NCBI RefSeq assembly: GCF_015471405.1
Contig: NZ_BLVZ01000001.1
Span: 542,744-606,743 of the forward strand
From: Pseudomonas cichorii
Lineage (GTDB): Bacteria; Pseudomonadota; Gammaproteobacteria; Pseudomonadales; Pseudomonadaceae
Direction of reading: 5' to 3'
Length of the DNA stretch: 64,000 bases
Part shown: piece after piece, positions 52,080 through 61,300 of the stretch
How positions within the stretch are numbered: position 1 is the first letter of the stretch
Layout: each line of letters starts with the position of its first letter
Program-made: the position numbers and the translations under genes
The notes under the pieces: generated by a model
Database searches by the model: none
Told to the model about the DNA's origin: nothing
Seen by the model: the letters and a program-made list of their open reading frames with translations, nothing else

Positions 52080-52532
52080 ATGTCCACCCCCGCAGTATCT
52101 CCTCACAACACCGAGTACGGTGCCGAATTCTGGCTCATTGCCAATCAGGTCAGTAAACGTACCGAAAGTGAACGTTTGACCAACATCCAGTCAGGCTTTG
52201 CGCCCGGCTGGATACGCTCGGTCCGCGAGGCATTCCGGCTGAGCAATGAACACCTCGAAGCATTGCTCAACGCCTCGATTTCCACTCTGGAACGGCGTCA
52301 GCGTCAGCAACAGCCTCTGGACCAGGTCGCATCGGAGCGTCTTGACCGGATCGCGATGATTGCCACGCAAGCCCTGGAGATTTTCGAGACACCCGAACGC
52401 GCCAGCCAATGGATGCTGACGACCAATGCGGCATTGGGTGATCAGCGTCCACTGCGCTTGTGTGAAACAGAGATTGGCGCCCAGCAAGTACGCCGGACAC
52501 TCGCTGCTATCGCCTATGGCGGGGTTGTCTGA
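52080..52532 (+). CDS. Xre/MbcA/ParS-type antitoxin of a RES-Xre pair
   Basis: 150 residues from ATG 52080. The N-terminal helical HTH-like part includes WIRSVREAFRLSNEHLEALLNAS and TLERRQRQQQPLDQVASERLDRI. The C-terminal MbcA/ParS toxin-binding part has ALEIFETPERASQWMLTTNAALGDQRPLRL in adjoining pieces and ends GAQQVRRTLAAIAYGGVV. It neutralises the toxin and should repress the operon through the HTH. The stop overlaps the toxin ATG by 1 nt. This is the standard order, antitoxin first. Confidence 0.9.
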   Translation: MSTPAVSPHNTEYGAEFWLIANQVSKRTESERLTNIQSGFAPGWIRSVREAFRLSNEHLEALLNASISTLERRQRQQQPLDQVASERLDRIAMIATQALEIFETPERASQWMLTTNAALGDQRPLRLCETEIGAQQVRRTLAAIAYGGVV

Positions 52533-53011
52533 TGGAGGTCTGGAGAATCACCACGGCACGGTTCGCCACTGACCTGAGCGGCCAGGGCGCAGCGTTATAT
52601 GGCGGGCGCTGGAATCACACGGAGCACAAGGCCCTGTATTTCGGCATGACGGCGGAAGTCTGTGCTCTGGAAACCGTTATACATTGCACAGAAGTCCCCC
52701 GCATCGCGTTGAAACTCGTGCGCGTCAAGCTGCCGGACGATCCGCAGCTTTACTGCGAACCCGACCTGCAACAGCTTGGCGAGGCCTGGGCCAGCAACCC
52801 GGCCGATATCCAGAGCATGAATATCGGCACAGCCTGGCTCAAGCGTGGTCAGCATCTGGGCCTGATCGTACCCTCTTCGGCACTGCCACAGGCCCGCAAC
52901 ATCGTGCTCAATCCGCTGCATCCGGCAGCAAGACGGATAGAGATTCTGGACGTCGCTGACTTCTTTCTGGGTCAACGGCCGAGATCGACCACCAACCTGC
53001 CCCTCACCTGA
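52532..53011 (+). CDS. RES-domain toxin (NAD+-degrading)
   Basis: 159 residues of the RES family, named for Arg, Glu and Ser. The arginine is in LYGGRWNHTEHKALYFG, the glutamate in VCALETVIH, and the serine region in VPSSALPQARNIVLNPLHP. RES toxins resemble ADP-ribosyltransferases and deplete NAD+. It is translationally coupled to the Xre antitoxin. The 3' end overlaps the convergent acuI-like gene by 40 bp. All the family residues look intact, so the toxin should be active. Confidence 0.9.
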   Translation: MEVWRITTARFATDLSGQGAALYGGRWNHTEHKALYFGMTAEVCALETVIHCTEVPRIALKLVRVKLPDDPQLYCEPDLQQLGEAWASNPADIQSMNIGTAWLKRGQHLGLIVPSSALPQARNIVLNPLHPAARRIEILDVADFFLGQRPRSTTNLPLT

Positions 53012-53955
53012 CCTGCAATCAGTTGTGGCGCAATGTCGATGACCTCGCTCAGACCGATTTCACGGCTGATCAGCGGCAACAGCGAAACATCCAGGTCACT
53101 GGCCAGCCGCTCCCAGGCTTCCAGCCGATCAGCACGAGGACGTGTGACACTGTCGATCCCCGCCAGCGTTACTCCGCGCAGAATGAAGGGTGCGACAGAG
53201 CCCGGAAACTCCATACCCTGCGCCAGACCGCAGGCAGCGACTATGCCGCGATAGCGAATCCCGGCGCAGACATTGGCCAGCGTATGGCTGCCGACCGAGT
53301 CAATCGCAGCCGCCCATTGCTCTTTCGCCAACGGGCGACCGGGCTCGGACAAGGTAGCCCGGTCAATGATCTGCGCCGCCCCCAACTGCTGCAGATACGC
53401 ACTTTCCGCAGGACGTCCGGTTGAGGCCACCACTCGATAACCGAGCCTTGCCAGAATGGCGACCGCAAAGCTGCCCACGCCACCGTTTGCTCCAGTGACC
53501 AGCACGTCGCCGCTGTCGGGAGTCAGGCCGTGTTTCTGCAAGGCAATAACCGCAAGCATCGCGGTATATCCCGCCGTGCCGATGGCCATGGCCTGTGCTG
53601 GCGTGAACGCTTGCGGCAAAGGAATCAGCCACTGGCTCTTGAGCCGTGCCTTTTCAGCCAGCCCACCCCAATGTGCCTCACCTACGCCCCAGCCATTGAG
53701 CAGGACCTGATCACCCGCCTTGAACTCGGGCGTATCGCTGCTTTCGACCGTCCCCGCCAGATCGATCCCCGGCACCATGGGGAAACTTCGCACCACCGGG
53801 CTGGCACCGGTTATTGCCAAGGCGTCCTTGTAGTTCAGAGTGCTGCTGGACACGCGCACCGTGACATCACCCGACGGCAACGAAGCTTCATCGATATCCG
53901 TCAGGCTGGCGCGGTATCCCTGCTCGTCCTTGTTGATCAAAATGCCTTTGAACAT
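52972..53955 (-). CDS. acuI: YhdH/AcuI-type acrylyl-CoA reductase / quinone oxidoreductase (MDR)
   Basis: 327 residues from ATG 53955; a TetR-type operator lies just upstream. The start MFKGILINKDEQGYRASL, then VRVSSSTLNYKDALAITG, PGIDLAGTVESSD, LLNGWGVGEAHWGGLAEKAR and VLVTGANGGVGSFAVAIL, are the YhdH/AcuI pattern. The family reduces acrylyl-CoA to propionyl-CoA with NADPH and protects against acrylate. The upstream TetR gene and its matching operators fit acrylate- or electrophile-responsive control. It overlaps the RES toxin gene at the 3' ends. Confidence 0.86.
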   Translation of the reverse strand: MFKGILINKDEQGYRASLTDIDEASLPSGDVTVRVSSSTLNYKDALAITGASPVVRSFPMVPGIDLAGTVESSDTPEFKAGDQVLLNGWGVGEAHWGGLAEKARLKSQWLIPLPQAFTPAQAMAIGTAGYTAMLAVIALQKHGLTPDSGDVLVTGANGGVGSFAVAILARLGYRVVASTGRPAESAYLQQLGAAQIIDRATLSEPGRPLAKEQWAAAIDSVGSHTLANVCAGIRYRGIVAACGLAQGMEFPGSVAPFILRGVTLAGIDSVTRPRADRLEAWERLASDLDVSLLPLISREIGLSEVIDIAPQLIAGQVRGRLVVDLGR

Positions 53956-53967
53956 ATGCACCTCCAA

Positions 53968-53988
53968 TTTAGACCGATCGTCTTTAAA
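53968..53988. promoter_or_regulatory. TetR-type operator before acuI
   Basis: TTTAGACCGATCGTCTTTAAA is a near-perfect palindrome centred on CGATCG, 13 bp before the acuI ATG. The same core (TAGACCGAYCGTCT) recurs before the TetR gene at 54648. It is close to the TAGACC/GGTCTA box known for NemR-type regulators. It also suggests acuI has its own promoter inside the two-gene run. Confidence 0.72.
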
Positions 53989-54001
53989 TAGACCCGAGCA
54001 A

Positions 54002-54637
54002 TCACTGCGGCAAGCCACGGAGAAAGCCGGCAATAAAGGTATTCAAGGGTTTTTCGCTTTTAACCAGCCGCGCACGCAGCACCGCGCCTTCCCAGCCGAT
54101 CCAGAAAAAAGCCGCCAGCTCATTGCAATCGGCATCCCTGGCAAGCTCGCCAGCCTGCTGAGCAGCCTTGAGGCAGTGAGCAAGTTTTGCCTGCCAATCC
54201 TGCAAGATATCTTCAAGCTCAACACGAAATACATCAGGTAAAACACTGATTTCCTGACCTAAATTCCCCACCATGCATCCACGCCGATAGCCATGGCGCG
54301 CCATGCCACTCTTGGCGCTCTGGACGAACCCCACCAGCCGCTCCAATGGCGACAGCGCTTCATCCAGCAGCCAACGATCCAGGCGACGGGCGAAGTAACT
54401 GGCGTAGCTATCCAGTACTGCACGGCCAAAGACTTCCTTGCTCGCAAAATAGTGGTAGAAAGACCCTTTGGGTACGCCTACTTCCTTGAGGATGTAATCG
54501 ATGCCCGTGGCCATGTAGCCCTGCTCGGTCAGGACTTCAAGGCCACGGCGGATCAGGGCTTCGCGGGTTTCCAGGTTCTCTCGGTCCACCTTGGGCGGGC
54601 GACCGGGGCGTCTGGGTTTCTCGGATAATATAGTCAT
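54002..54637 (-). CDS. TetR family regulator, AcuR/NemR-like
   Basis: 211 residues. A basic start (KPRRPGRPPKVDRE) leads to the HTH (EVLTEQGYMATGIDYILKEV, GVPKGSFYHYFASKEVF). The effector domain has RRGCMVGNLGQEIS with a cysteine in the segment that is redox- or electrophile-sensitive in NemR-like and AcuR-like proteins. Two matching operators, before this gene and before acuI, support auto-repression and control of the reductase. The gap to acuI is 46 bp. Confidence 0.86.
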   Translation of the reverse strand: MTILSEKPRRPGRPPKVDRENLETREALIRRGLEVLTEQGYMATGIDYILKEVGVPKGSFYHYFASKEVFGRAVLDSYASYFARRLDRWLLDEALSPLERLVGFVQSAKSGMARHGYRRGCMVGNLGQEISVLPDVFRVELEDILQDWQAKLAHCLKAAQQAGELARDADCNELAAFFWIGWEGAVLRARLVKSEKPLNTFIAGFLRGLPQ

Positions 54638-54647
54638 GGCGGCAATA

Positions 54648-54666
54648 TTAGACCGACCGTCTCTAA
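54648..54666. promoter_or_regulatory. TetR-type operator before the tetR gene
   Basis: TTAGACCGACCGTCTCTAA is an imperfect palindrome sharing the core AGACCGAYCGTCT with the site at 53968. It starts 11 bp upstream of the regulator ATG at 54637, fitting autoregulation. Confidence 0.7.
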
Positions 54667-54766
54667 AGTCAAATCCACGTCAGGCCACATCTGCCTGAAG
54701 GGTTGCCAAAGACGATGGCAACGCGCTCAATAGCGGTTTGACTGCCTTCGATATGGAGCCCATGGA

Positions 54767-55843
54767 ATGAGCGCATGGCCTGACAAACGCATCCTCGACC
54801 TGTTCTCGATCAACCTGCCCATCCTGCAAGCCCCCATGGCCGGAGCCACTGGATCGGCAATGGCGATTGCCGTCGGAAATGCAGGCGGGCTGGCTTCACT
54901 CCCCTGCGCCATGCTGAGCCCTGAGCAAATACGCGAAGAAGTCGCATTGATTCGCCAACACAGCCAGGCACCGCTGAACCTGAACTTCTTCTGCCATACA
55001 CCACCGGCTCCCGACCCTGAACGGGCCGAACGCTGGAAAGAAGCGCTGCGACCTTACTATCAGGAACTGGGGGCCGACTTCGATGCCCCGACCCCGGTTT
55101 CAAACCGGGCCCCCTTCGATACAGATAGCTGCGCACTGGTCGAAATCCTAAGGCCTGAAGTAGTGAGTTTCCATTTCGGCCTTCCTGAGCAAGCCTTGCT
55201 GGACAGAGTCAGGGCGACCGGCGCCAGAATCATTTCCTCGGCCACAACAGTGGAAGAAGCTGTCTGGCTTGAGCGCAACGGCTGCGACGCAATTATTGCC
55301 ATGGGTTACGAAGCGGGCGGCCATCGCGGCATGTTCCTGAGCGAACAACTCCATACCCAGGTCGGTACTTTTGCCTTGATCCCGCAAATCGCCAATGCCG
55401 TCAGCGTTCCGGTCATTGCGGCGGGAGGTATTGCAGAAGGTCGAAGCGTCGCAGCGGCTTTCATCCTGGGCGCATCGGCGGTGCAAGTGGGAACAGCGTA
55501 TCTGTTCTGCCCCGAAGCCAAGGTCAGCAAGCCGCATCATCAGGCCTTGCGCAGCGCCACGGACAGCCAGACGGCCTTGACCAATATTTTCACGGGCCGC
55601 CCGGCACGGGGCATCGTCAACCGGATCATGAGCGAACTCGGCCCGATGAGCGCTCTTGCACCCGCCTTTCCGTTGGCTGGCGGTGCGTTGATGCCGCTTC
55701 GTGCCAAGGCAGAACCACAAGGTAACGGCGGCTTCATGAACCTGTGGGCAGGCCAGGCCGTGGGCATCAAACATGAGCTGTCTGCTGCCGAACTGACCCG
55801 GCAACTGGCTGATAATGCGCTGAAAATACTCTCCGGGATTTGA
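54767..55843 (+). CDS. Nitronate monooxygenase / 2-nitropropane dioxygenase family (FMN)
   Basis: 358 residues. It begins FSINLPILQAPMAGATGSAMAIAVGNAGGLASL in adjoining pieces, the standard FMN-barrel start. Further motifs are LNLNFFCHTPPAPDPE, VSFHFGLPEQALLDRV, AIIAMGYEAGGHRGMF with the conserved His, and VIAAGGIAEGRSVAAAFILGASAVQVGTAYL in parts, which binds the phosphate. It oxidises nitronates such as propionate 3-nitronate to less toxic products. It is a single gene between the tetR operator and the molybdate operon. Confidence 0.88.
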   Translation: MSAWPDKRILDLFSINLPILQAPMAGATGSAMAIAVGNAGGLASLPCAMLSPEQIREEVALIRQHSQAPLNLNFFCHTPPAPDPERAERWKEALRPYYQELGADFDAPTPVSNRAPFDTDSCALVEILRPEVVSFHFGLPEQALLDRVRATGARIISSATTVEEAVWLERNGCDAIIAMGYEAGGHRGMFLSEQLHTQVGTFALIPQIANAVSVPVIAAGGIAEGRSVAAAFILGASAVQVGTAYLFCPEAKVSKPHHQALRSATDSQTALTNIFTGRPARGIVNRIMSELGPMSALAPAFPLAGGALMPLRAKAEPQGNGGFMNLWAGQAVGIKHELSAAELTRQLADNALKILSGI

Positions 55844-55868
55844 AACAGCGCTTCCCTGCGAGCGCGTC

Positions 55869-56720
<852 letters not shown>

Positions 56721-57401
56721 ATGCCGCTGGGGAGTGCCGATATCGCGGCGATCTGGCTGACGCTGAAACTGGCGTCGCTGACAACCGTCATCCTGCTGGT
56801 GATCGGCACGCCCATTGCCCTGTGGCTGGCCAGGACCAACTCCTGGCTCAAAGGCCCGGTCGGCGCCGTGGTGGCATTGCCGCTGGTGCTGCCACCGACC
56901 GTCATCGGCTTTTACCTGCTGCTTTTGTTGGGGCCTAACGGTTTTATCGGTCAGCTCACGCAAAGCCTTGGCCTGGGCACCCTTACATTCAGCTTCACCG
57001 GGCTGGTGATTGGCTCGGTCCTGTATTCGATGCCCTTTGTCGTGCAGCCTTTGCAAAATGCTTTCGCAGCCATAGGCACACGCCCGCTGGAGGTGGCTGC
57101 CACCTTGAGAGCCGGCCCGTGGGACACCTTTTTCAATGTTGTCCTGCCACTGGCCAGGCCGGGCTTCATCACCGGTGCCATTCTGGGCTTTGCCCATACG
57201 GTGGGCGAGTTCGGCGTGGTACTGATGATTGGCGGCAATATTCCCGAGAAAACCCGTGTGGTGTCGGTGCAGATATTCGATCACGTCGAGTCGATGGAGT
57301 ACCTGCAAGCTCACTGGCTGGCTGGCGCCATGCTGGTTTTTTCATTTCTGGTTCTTTTGGCGCTCTATTCAAGCGGCAAGTCCAAAACAGGCTGGAGCTG
57401 A
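56721..57401 (+). CDS. modB: Molybdate ABC transporter permease ModB
   Basis: 226 residues, five spans. The ABC permease loop is [30 protein letters not shown] in adjoining pieces, with [21 protein letters not shown] before it. The last part, [22 protein letters not shown], is ModB-specific. It starts directly after the modA stop. It forms the inner-membrane channel with ModC. Confidence 0.94.
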   Translation: MPLGSADIAAIWLTLKLASLTTVILLVIGTPIALWLARTNSWLKGPVGAVVALPLVLPPTVIGFYLLLLLGPNGFIGQLTQSLGLGTLTFSFTGLVIGSVLYSMPFVVQPLQNAFAAIGTRPLEVAATLRAGPWDTFFNVVLPLARPGFITGAILGFAHTVGEFGVVLMIGGNIPEKTRVVSVQIFDHVESMEYLQAHWLAGAMLVFSFLVLLALYSSGKSKTGWS

Positions 57402-57404
57402 TTC

Positions 57405-58493
57405 ATGGCATCGCCCATCGCCGTTCGCCTGCAGATGGCTTTTCCCACCTTCAAGGTGGATGTGGACCTGAACTTGCCGGGCACCGGCGTGACCGCACTG
57501 TTTGGCCCATCCGGCTCAGGCAAGACCACCTGCCTGCGCTGCATTGCCGGCCTGGAGAAAGCGCAACAGGGTTTTATTCAGGTCAATGGCGAAGTCTGGC
57601 AAGACTCGGCCAACGGCATATTCCTCGCACCACACAAGCGCTCCATCGGTTATGTCTTTCAGGAAGCCAGCCTGTTTGAGCACCTGTCGGTACGCGGCAA
57701 TCTGGAATTCGGCCTGAACCGCATCCCCAAAAACCAGCGCAGTATCCAGATGCAGCATGCAACCGTCTTGCTGGGCATCGACCACCTGCTTGACCGGCTG
57801 CCGGACAAACTCTCAGGCGGCGAACGTCAGCGAGTCGGCATCGCCCGCGCCTTGCTGACCAGCCCGCGCCTGATGCTGCTCGACGAGCCGTTGGCCGCGC
57901 TGGATACCCGGCGCAAGAACGAGATCCTGCCGTATCTGGAGCGCCTGCATAACGAACTGGAAATCCCCATGCTCTACGTCAGCCACTCGCAGGATGAAGT
58001 AGCACGCCTGGCGGATCATCTGGTGCTGCTTGAAGAAGGCAGCGTCCTGGCCTGCGGCCCCATAGAGGAAACCCTGGCCAGGCTCGATCTGCCACTGGCC
58101 ATGGGCGACGATGCCGGCGTCGTGATCGAGGGCACGGTGAGCGCTTACGACAGTCATTACCAGCTCCTGACCATCACCCTGCCCAACAGCAGGCTACCAC
58201 TGATCGTTGCCCATGCCGAACTGGAAAAGGGCAAGAGCTTGCGCGTCAAGGTGCAGGCACGCGACGTCAGTCTCAACCTGCAAGCGGATGATCAAAGCAG
58301 CATCCTAAACCGACTGCCCGTGACAGTAATCAGTGAAGTTGCCGCAGACAATACGGCACACATGCTGGTACGGCTGGATGCAGGCGGCACACCCTTGCTG
58401 GCGCGTATCACCCGCTATTCCTACGACAACCTGAGACTGTACCCCGGGCAGCAACTCTGGGCGCAGATCAAGGCCGTTGCGGTACTGGCATGA
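57405..58493 (+). CDS. modC: Molybdate ABC transporter ATPase ModC
   Basis: 362 residues. Walker [10 protein letters not shown], signature [16 protein letters not shown], Walker [13 protein letters not shown] and the switch His in [14 protein letters not shown] are intact. The C-terminal 70 residues form a TOBE/mop domain ([18 protein letters not shown]) that binds oxyanions. It starts 3 nt behind modB. It energises molybdate uptake. Confidence 0.94.
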   Translation: MASPIAVRLQMAFPTFKVDVDLNLPGTGVTALFGPSGSGKTTCLRCIAGLEKAQQGFIQVNGEVWQDSANGIFLAPHKRSIGYVFQEASLFEHLSVRGNLEFGLNRIPKNQRSIQMQHATVLLGIDHLLDRLPDKLSGGERQRVGIARALLTSPRLMLLDEPLAALDTRRKNEILPYLERLHNELEIPMLYVSHSQDEVARLADHLVLLEEGSVLACGPIEETLARLDLPLAMGDDAGVVIEGTVSAYDSHYQLLTITLPNSRLPLIVAHAELEKGKSLRVKVQARDVSLNLQADDQSSILNRLPVTVISEVAADNTAHMLVRLDAGGTPLLARITRYSYDNLRLYPGQQLWAQIKAVAVLA

Positions 58494-58549
58494 AATAATT
58501 GGCACCCGTTTGAACAGGCGTGGTCAGTGTTGATAACCGATCTGGAAAC

Positions 58550-59611
58550 ATGACCATGCCCTCTTCGTCCGCCAGTTCAACAGCAGCACCTGAACTTCAT
58601 TACGTCGACGACTCCCAGCCAGGCTTCACCCGCAAGGTCCTGCGGGGCAAGTTCGCTTACTTCGATACCGACGGCCAGCGCATCCGCGACGAAGCCGAGA
58701 TCCAGCGCATCAACGCGCTGGTCATTCCGCCCGCCTATACCGATGTCTGGATCTGCGCCGACCCGGCCGGACACCTGCAAGCCACCGGCCGCGACGCCCG
58801 AGGCCGCAAACAATATCGCTACCATCCGCAATGGCGTGAAATCCGCGACCTGAACAAATACTCACGCCTGATCGAATTCGGCCATGCACTGCCCAAAGTC
58901 CGCAAACAGATCGAAGCGCAACTGGCACAACCCGGCATCGGTCGAGAGAAAGTCATGGCAACGGTCATTTCCCTGCTCGATGCCACCTTGATCCGCATCG
59001 GCAACAGCCGCTACGCCAAGGAAAACCGCTCGTACGGCCTGACCACCTTGCGCAACAAGCATGTGGAAGTGCATGGCACACAAATCGTCTTCGAGTTTCG
59101 GGGTAAAAGTGGCATAGAACACCGCGTCAGCGTCAAGGACCGCCGCCTGGCCAATGTGATCAAGCGCTGCATGGAATTACCGGGACAAAACCTCTTCCAG
59201 TACCTGGACGATAACGGAGAGCGGCATACCGTCAGTTCTTCTGATATCAATGCCTACTTGCAAGACCTCACCGGAGCGGACTTCACCGCCAAGGACTATC
59301 GAACCTGGGCCGCCAGCGCGCTGGCTCTTGCAACCCTGCGCAAACTGCATTGGGAGCCTGAAGCCGATGCCAAGAAACACATCGTCGAGATGGTCAAGGC
59401 CGTCTCACGACAACTGGGCAACACCCCCGCCATCTGCCGAAAATGCTACATCCACCCCGCCGTGCTGGAAGGCTTCCTGCTGGGCGACCTGGCAAAACTC
59501 CCACGTAGCAGGCAGCGCAAAGGCCTGCACCTTGAAGAAGTAGCGCTGGCCCACTACCTGCGCAGCCTGGCGCAAAGCATCGAGGACGTCGCGACCATCA
59601 GGAAATCATGA
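58550..59611 (+). CDS. DNA topoisomerase IB
   Basis: 353 residues from ATG 58550 (ATG 58556 and GTG 58520 are alternatives). The N-terminal part has RGKFAYFDTDGQRI and INALVIPPAYTDVWIC. The catalytic domain shows RIGNSRYAKENRSYGLTTLRNKH with the first Arg, KDYRTWAASALAL with the second Arg/His region, and the tyrosine in NTPAICRKCYIHPAVLE. This is the poxvirus-type bacterial topoisomerase IB, which relaxes supercoils through a 3'-phosphotyrosine. The size is normal for Pseudomonas. Confidence 0.9.
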   Translation: MTMPSSSASSTAAPELHYVDDSQPGFTRKVLRGKFAYFDTDGQRIRDEAEIQRINALVIPPAYTDVWICADPAGHLQATGRDARGRKQYRYHPQWREIRDLNKYSRLIEFGHALPKVRKQIEAQLAQPGIGREKVMATVISLLDATLIRIGNSRYAKENRSYGLTTLRNKHVEVHGTQIVFEFRGKSGIEHRVSVKDRRLANVIKRCMELPGQNLFQYLDDNGERHTVSSSDINAYLQDLTGADFTAKDYRTWAASALALATLRKLHWEPEADAKKHIVEMVKAVSRQLGNTPAICRKCYIHPAVLEGFLLGDLAKLPRSRQRKGLHLEEVALAHYLRSLAQSIEDVATIRKS

Positions 59612-59745
59612 GGCCAGCGGCAGACAGCGCCGCGGGTCGCAACCTCGACCTTCATCACAAGCAGGTTTCGTAGCCTCATGATTTACAGAGATTTTTTATT
59701 TCGCGGAAAAAGTAACATCTTGTGCCATCTAGAGGACTTGCACGC

Positions 59746-59774
59746 TTGCTTCATGGGGACGGGATGTATATATT
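59746..59774 (+). promoter_or_regulatory. Sigma-70 promoter of tRNA-Leu
   Basis: TTGCTT (59746-59751), a 17-bp spacer and TATATT (59769-59774) place the transcript start near 59781, about 12 nt before the tRNA. A GC-rich stretch after the -10 resembles a stringent discriminator. Confidence 0.65.
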
Positions 59775-59792
59775 CCCTGCCTTGGCGCTACC

Positions 59793-59878
59793 GCCCCGAT
59801 GGCGAAATTGGTAGACGCAAGGGACTTAAAATCCCTCGTCCTCTGGACGTGCCGGTTCGACCCCGGCTCGGGGCACCA
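59793..59878 (+). tRNA. tRNA-Leu (TAA)
   Basis: 86 nt with CCA encoded. The acceptor stem GCCCCGA pairs with TCGGGGC, the anticodon stem-loop GGGACTTAAAATCCC carries TAA, and a long variable arm (CGTCCTCTGGACG) marks class II tRNA-Leu. The T-arm is GCCGGTTCGACCCCGGC. Its 3' end borders the mobile region, so it may be the attachment site. Confidence 0.95.
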
Positions 59879-60043
59879 TATAAATCAATGGTTTGCGAGC
59901 TTTTCCCCTTGAGGCGCAAGAACAAGCGCTTCGCAACAAAGCATACTGCTTCGCAACGATTAGACTTCACACCCATCCTCCGGCGTCCTGCCGACATTCA
60001 CCTAATCCATCTCTCAAGCAATCCACGCCAGAACAATCAACCC

Positions 60044-60072
60044 TTGCGTATATCATATGATATATAGATAAT
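60044..60072 (+). promoter_or_regulatory. Promoter with a 16-bp palindrome in its spacer, before the AcrIF11-like gene
   Basis: TTGCGT (60044-60049), a 17-bp spacer and GATAAT (60067-60072) form a usable promoter ending 24 bp before ATG 60097. The spacer is filled by the perfect palindrome TATATCATATGATATA (60049-60064). A repressor bound there would block polymerase, the arrangement used by Aca proteins on acr promoters. The rest of the gap 59879-60043 shows nothing I can assign. Confidence 0.6.
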
Positions 60073-60096
60073 GGCCTCACATCTGAGGAGATGGCC

Positions 60097-60552
60097 ATGA
60101 AGCTCTTCCACACCAGCCCAACAGAAATCACCAGCATCGAAAAAAACGGTCGATTCGGTGAGTTCCTATTTTTCTCTGGCAACGTGTATGCCATGACTGC
60201 GGGCGAAGCGGTCACCTACTCGATTGATCTGGATAACGAGGCTGTCATTGACGCTGGACGCCTTTTCTATCACGAAGACGCCGAGAAACTTAATGACCTG
60301 GTGGCTGAGCTGGCTGCCCATCTGGAGATAGACGCTGACACAGCAGAAGACCTGATTTCCGAGAAAGCCAATGTCTACGACTTGGACAGCATTGATCCAG
60401 AGGATATAGCCGATGCGTCTTGGGATGTTCAGCGCTTCACGGCTCGCGCTGCAAAGATTTTAGGCTTTCGCGGCGTCGCTGTCAGTGACGAACAGGGGGC
60501 TGCTTATATGATTGACATGCTGACCCATGAATCTGATCTGGTGAAAGCATGA
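60097..60552 (+). CDS. acrIF11: AcrIF11-like anti-CRISPR protein (ADP-ribosyltransferase fold)
   Basis: 151 residues from ATG 60097, chosen because GAGGAG is 6 nt upstream; ATG 60091 would be too close. The sequence follows AcrIF11 as I remember it: start FHTSPTEITSIEKNGRFGEF, then VYAMTAGEAVTYSIDLD, LFYHEDAEKLNDLV, DADTAEDLISEKANVYDLD, and end AAKILGFRGVAVSDEQGAAY followed by MIDMLTHESDLV. AcrIF11 blocks type I-F CRISPR by ADP-ribosylating Cas8f. The Arg in GRFGEF and Asp/Glu in SDEQGAAYMID are likely important. It begins a three-gene run and overlaps the next by 4 nt. Confidence 0.82.
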   Translation: MKLFHTSPTEITSIEKNGRFGEFLFFSGNVYAMTAGEAVTYSIDLDNEAVIDAGRLFYHEDAEKLNDLVAELAAHLEIDADTAEDLISEKANVYDLDSIDPEDIADASWDVQRFTARAAKILGFRGVAVSDEQGAAYMIDMLTHESDLVKA

Positions 60553-60914
60553 GCAAGGCGCAGAAGGAAGCTGCAGCCAAATACCGCGCAGCGCAGATAC
60601 AAGTGCAAGCTCTGATCAATCCAGACACTGAATCGGAGCTTGCTGAATCCTGGGCGTATTTGCGAAGACAGTTTGGTGGAAGCGGAAAGAAAGCCATTTC
60701 ATGGGCAATATCAAATGCCAAAAACAGCATGGACTTATTCTACATATGGAAAGATGGAGAGGAAAACGCCGCTTTAACCGTATGGGCGGTCAACATGAAT
60801 ACAGCACTGGACGAGGCGGCTTACCGCCACGGATATGTTGATTATGCGGATATGGCTCAGGAAATGGCTTGGTCAGGCGGTGAAGGACTGAACATCAAGA
60901 AAGCCGAAATGTGA
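60549..60914 (+). CDS. Small protein of unknown function, coupled to the AcrIF11-like gene
   Basis: 121 residues; its ATGA overlaps the stop of the AcrIF11-like gene. It is soluble and helical, with KEAAAKYRAAQIQVQALI at the N-terminus and a middle rich in aromatic residues (SMDLFYIWKDGEENAALTVW). It ends GGEGLNIKKAEM. Base composition is lower in GC than the chromosome around it, and it lies in the mobile region. I do not recognise the family and see no HTH. By position it is a candidate further anti-CRISPR or an accessory protein, which is inference only. Confidence 0.7.
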   Translation: MSKAQKEAAAKYRAAQIQVQALINPDTESELAESWAYLRRQFGGSGKKAISWAISNAKNSMDLFYIWKDGEENAALTVWAVNMNTALDEAAYRHGYVDYADMAQEMAWSGGEGLNIKKAEM

Positions 60915-60921
60915 GGCGAAA

Positions 60922-61161
60922 ATGCGCCACGAGTTCCCGGATAATATGCCATGTTGCGAGCAACTACTGAAAGTTTCCCAGACCCGAAAGCCTGGGCGCA
61001 AGCATCGCAAGACAGCTCCGAATCGCTGCAAACAAAATCAGGCTAACGCCATTCGGCGTAGCGATGCGTTTAAGGGCAAAAAGATCAAAGCTTTCCGCGA
61101 AAAGGTAAAAGCCTACTGGAGGGGCGATCTGGAAAAGTTTCCGATCTTTGCCGGACACTAA
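60922..61161 (+). CDS. Small basic protein of unknown function
   Basis: 79 residues from ATG 60922 with GAGGCGAAA just upstream. It is rich in Lys and Arg (SQTRKPGRKHRKTAPNRCK; GKKIKAFREKVKAYWRGDLE) with three cysteines in the first half. It could bind nucleic acid. It ends 9 nt before tRNA-Arg. It follows the two genes above with an 8-nt gap, so all three are probably one transcript. An Aca-type repressor is possible but no clear HTH is visible. Confidence 0.5.
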   Translation: MRHEFPDNMPCCEQLLKVSQTRKPGRKHRKTAPNRCKQNQANAIRRSDAFKGKKIKAFREKVKAYWRGDLEKFPIFAGH

Positions 61162-61170
61162 AGCAAACAT

Positions 61171-61247
61171 GCGAGCATAGCTCAGTTGGATAGAGCATCC
61201 GCCTTCTAAGCGGATGGTCGCAGGTTCGAGTCCTGCTGTTCGCACCA
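61171..61247 (+). tRNA. tRNA-Arg (TCT)
   Basis: 77 nt with CCA encoded. Acceptor GCGAGCA pairs with TGTTCGC (one G-T). D-arm GCTCAGTTGGATAGAGC, anticodon arm TCCGCCTTCTAAGCGGA with TCT, T-arm GCAGGTTCGAGTCCTGC. It lies 53 bp before the integrase start, either as the chromosomal attachment site or as a tRNA carried by the phage. Confidence 0.94.
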
Positions 61248-61300
61248 CTCCATTTATTCAAACTGCCGTGCAGGCAGCAACGAGAATTCGGAGAAGAAGT

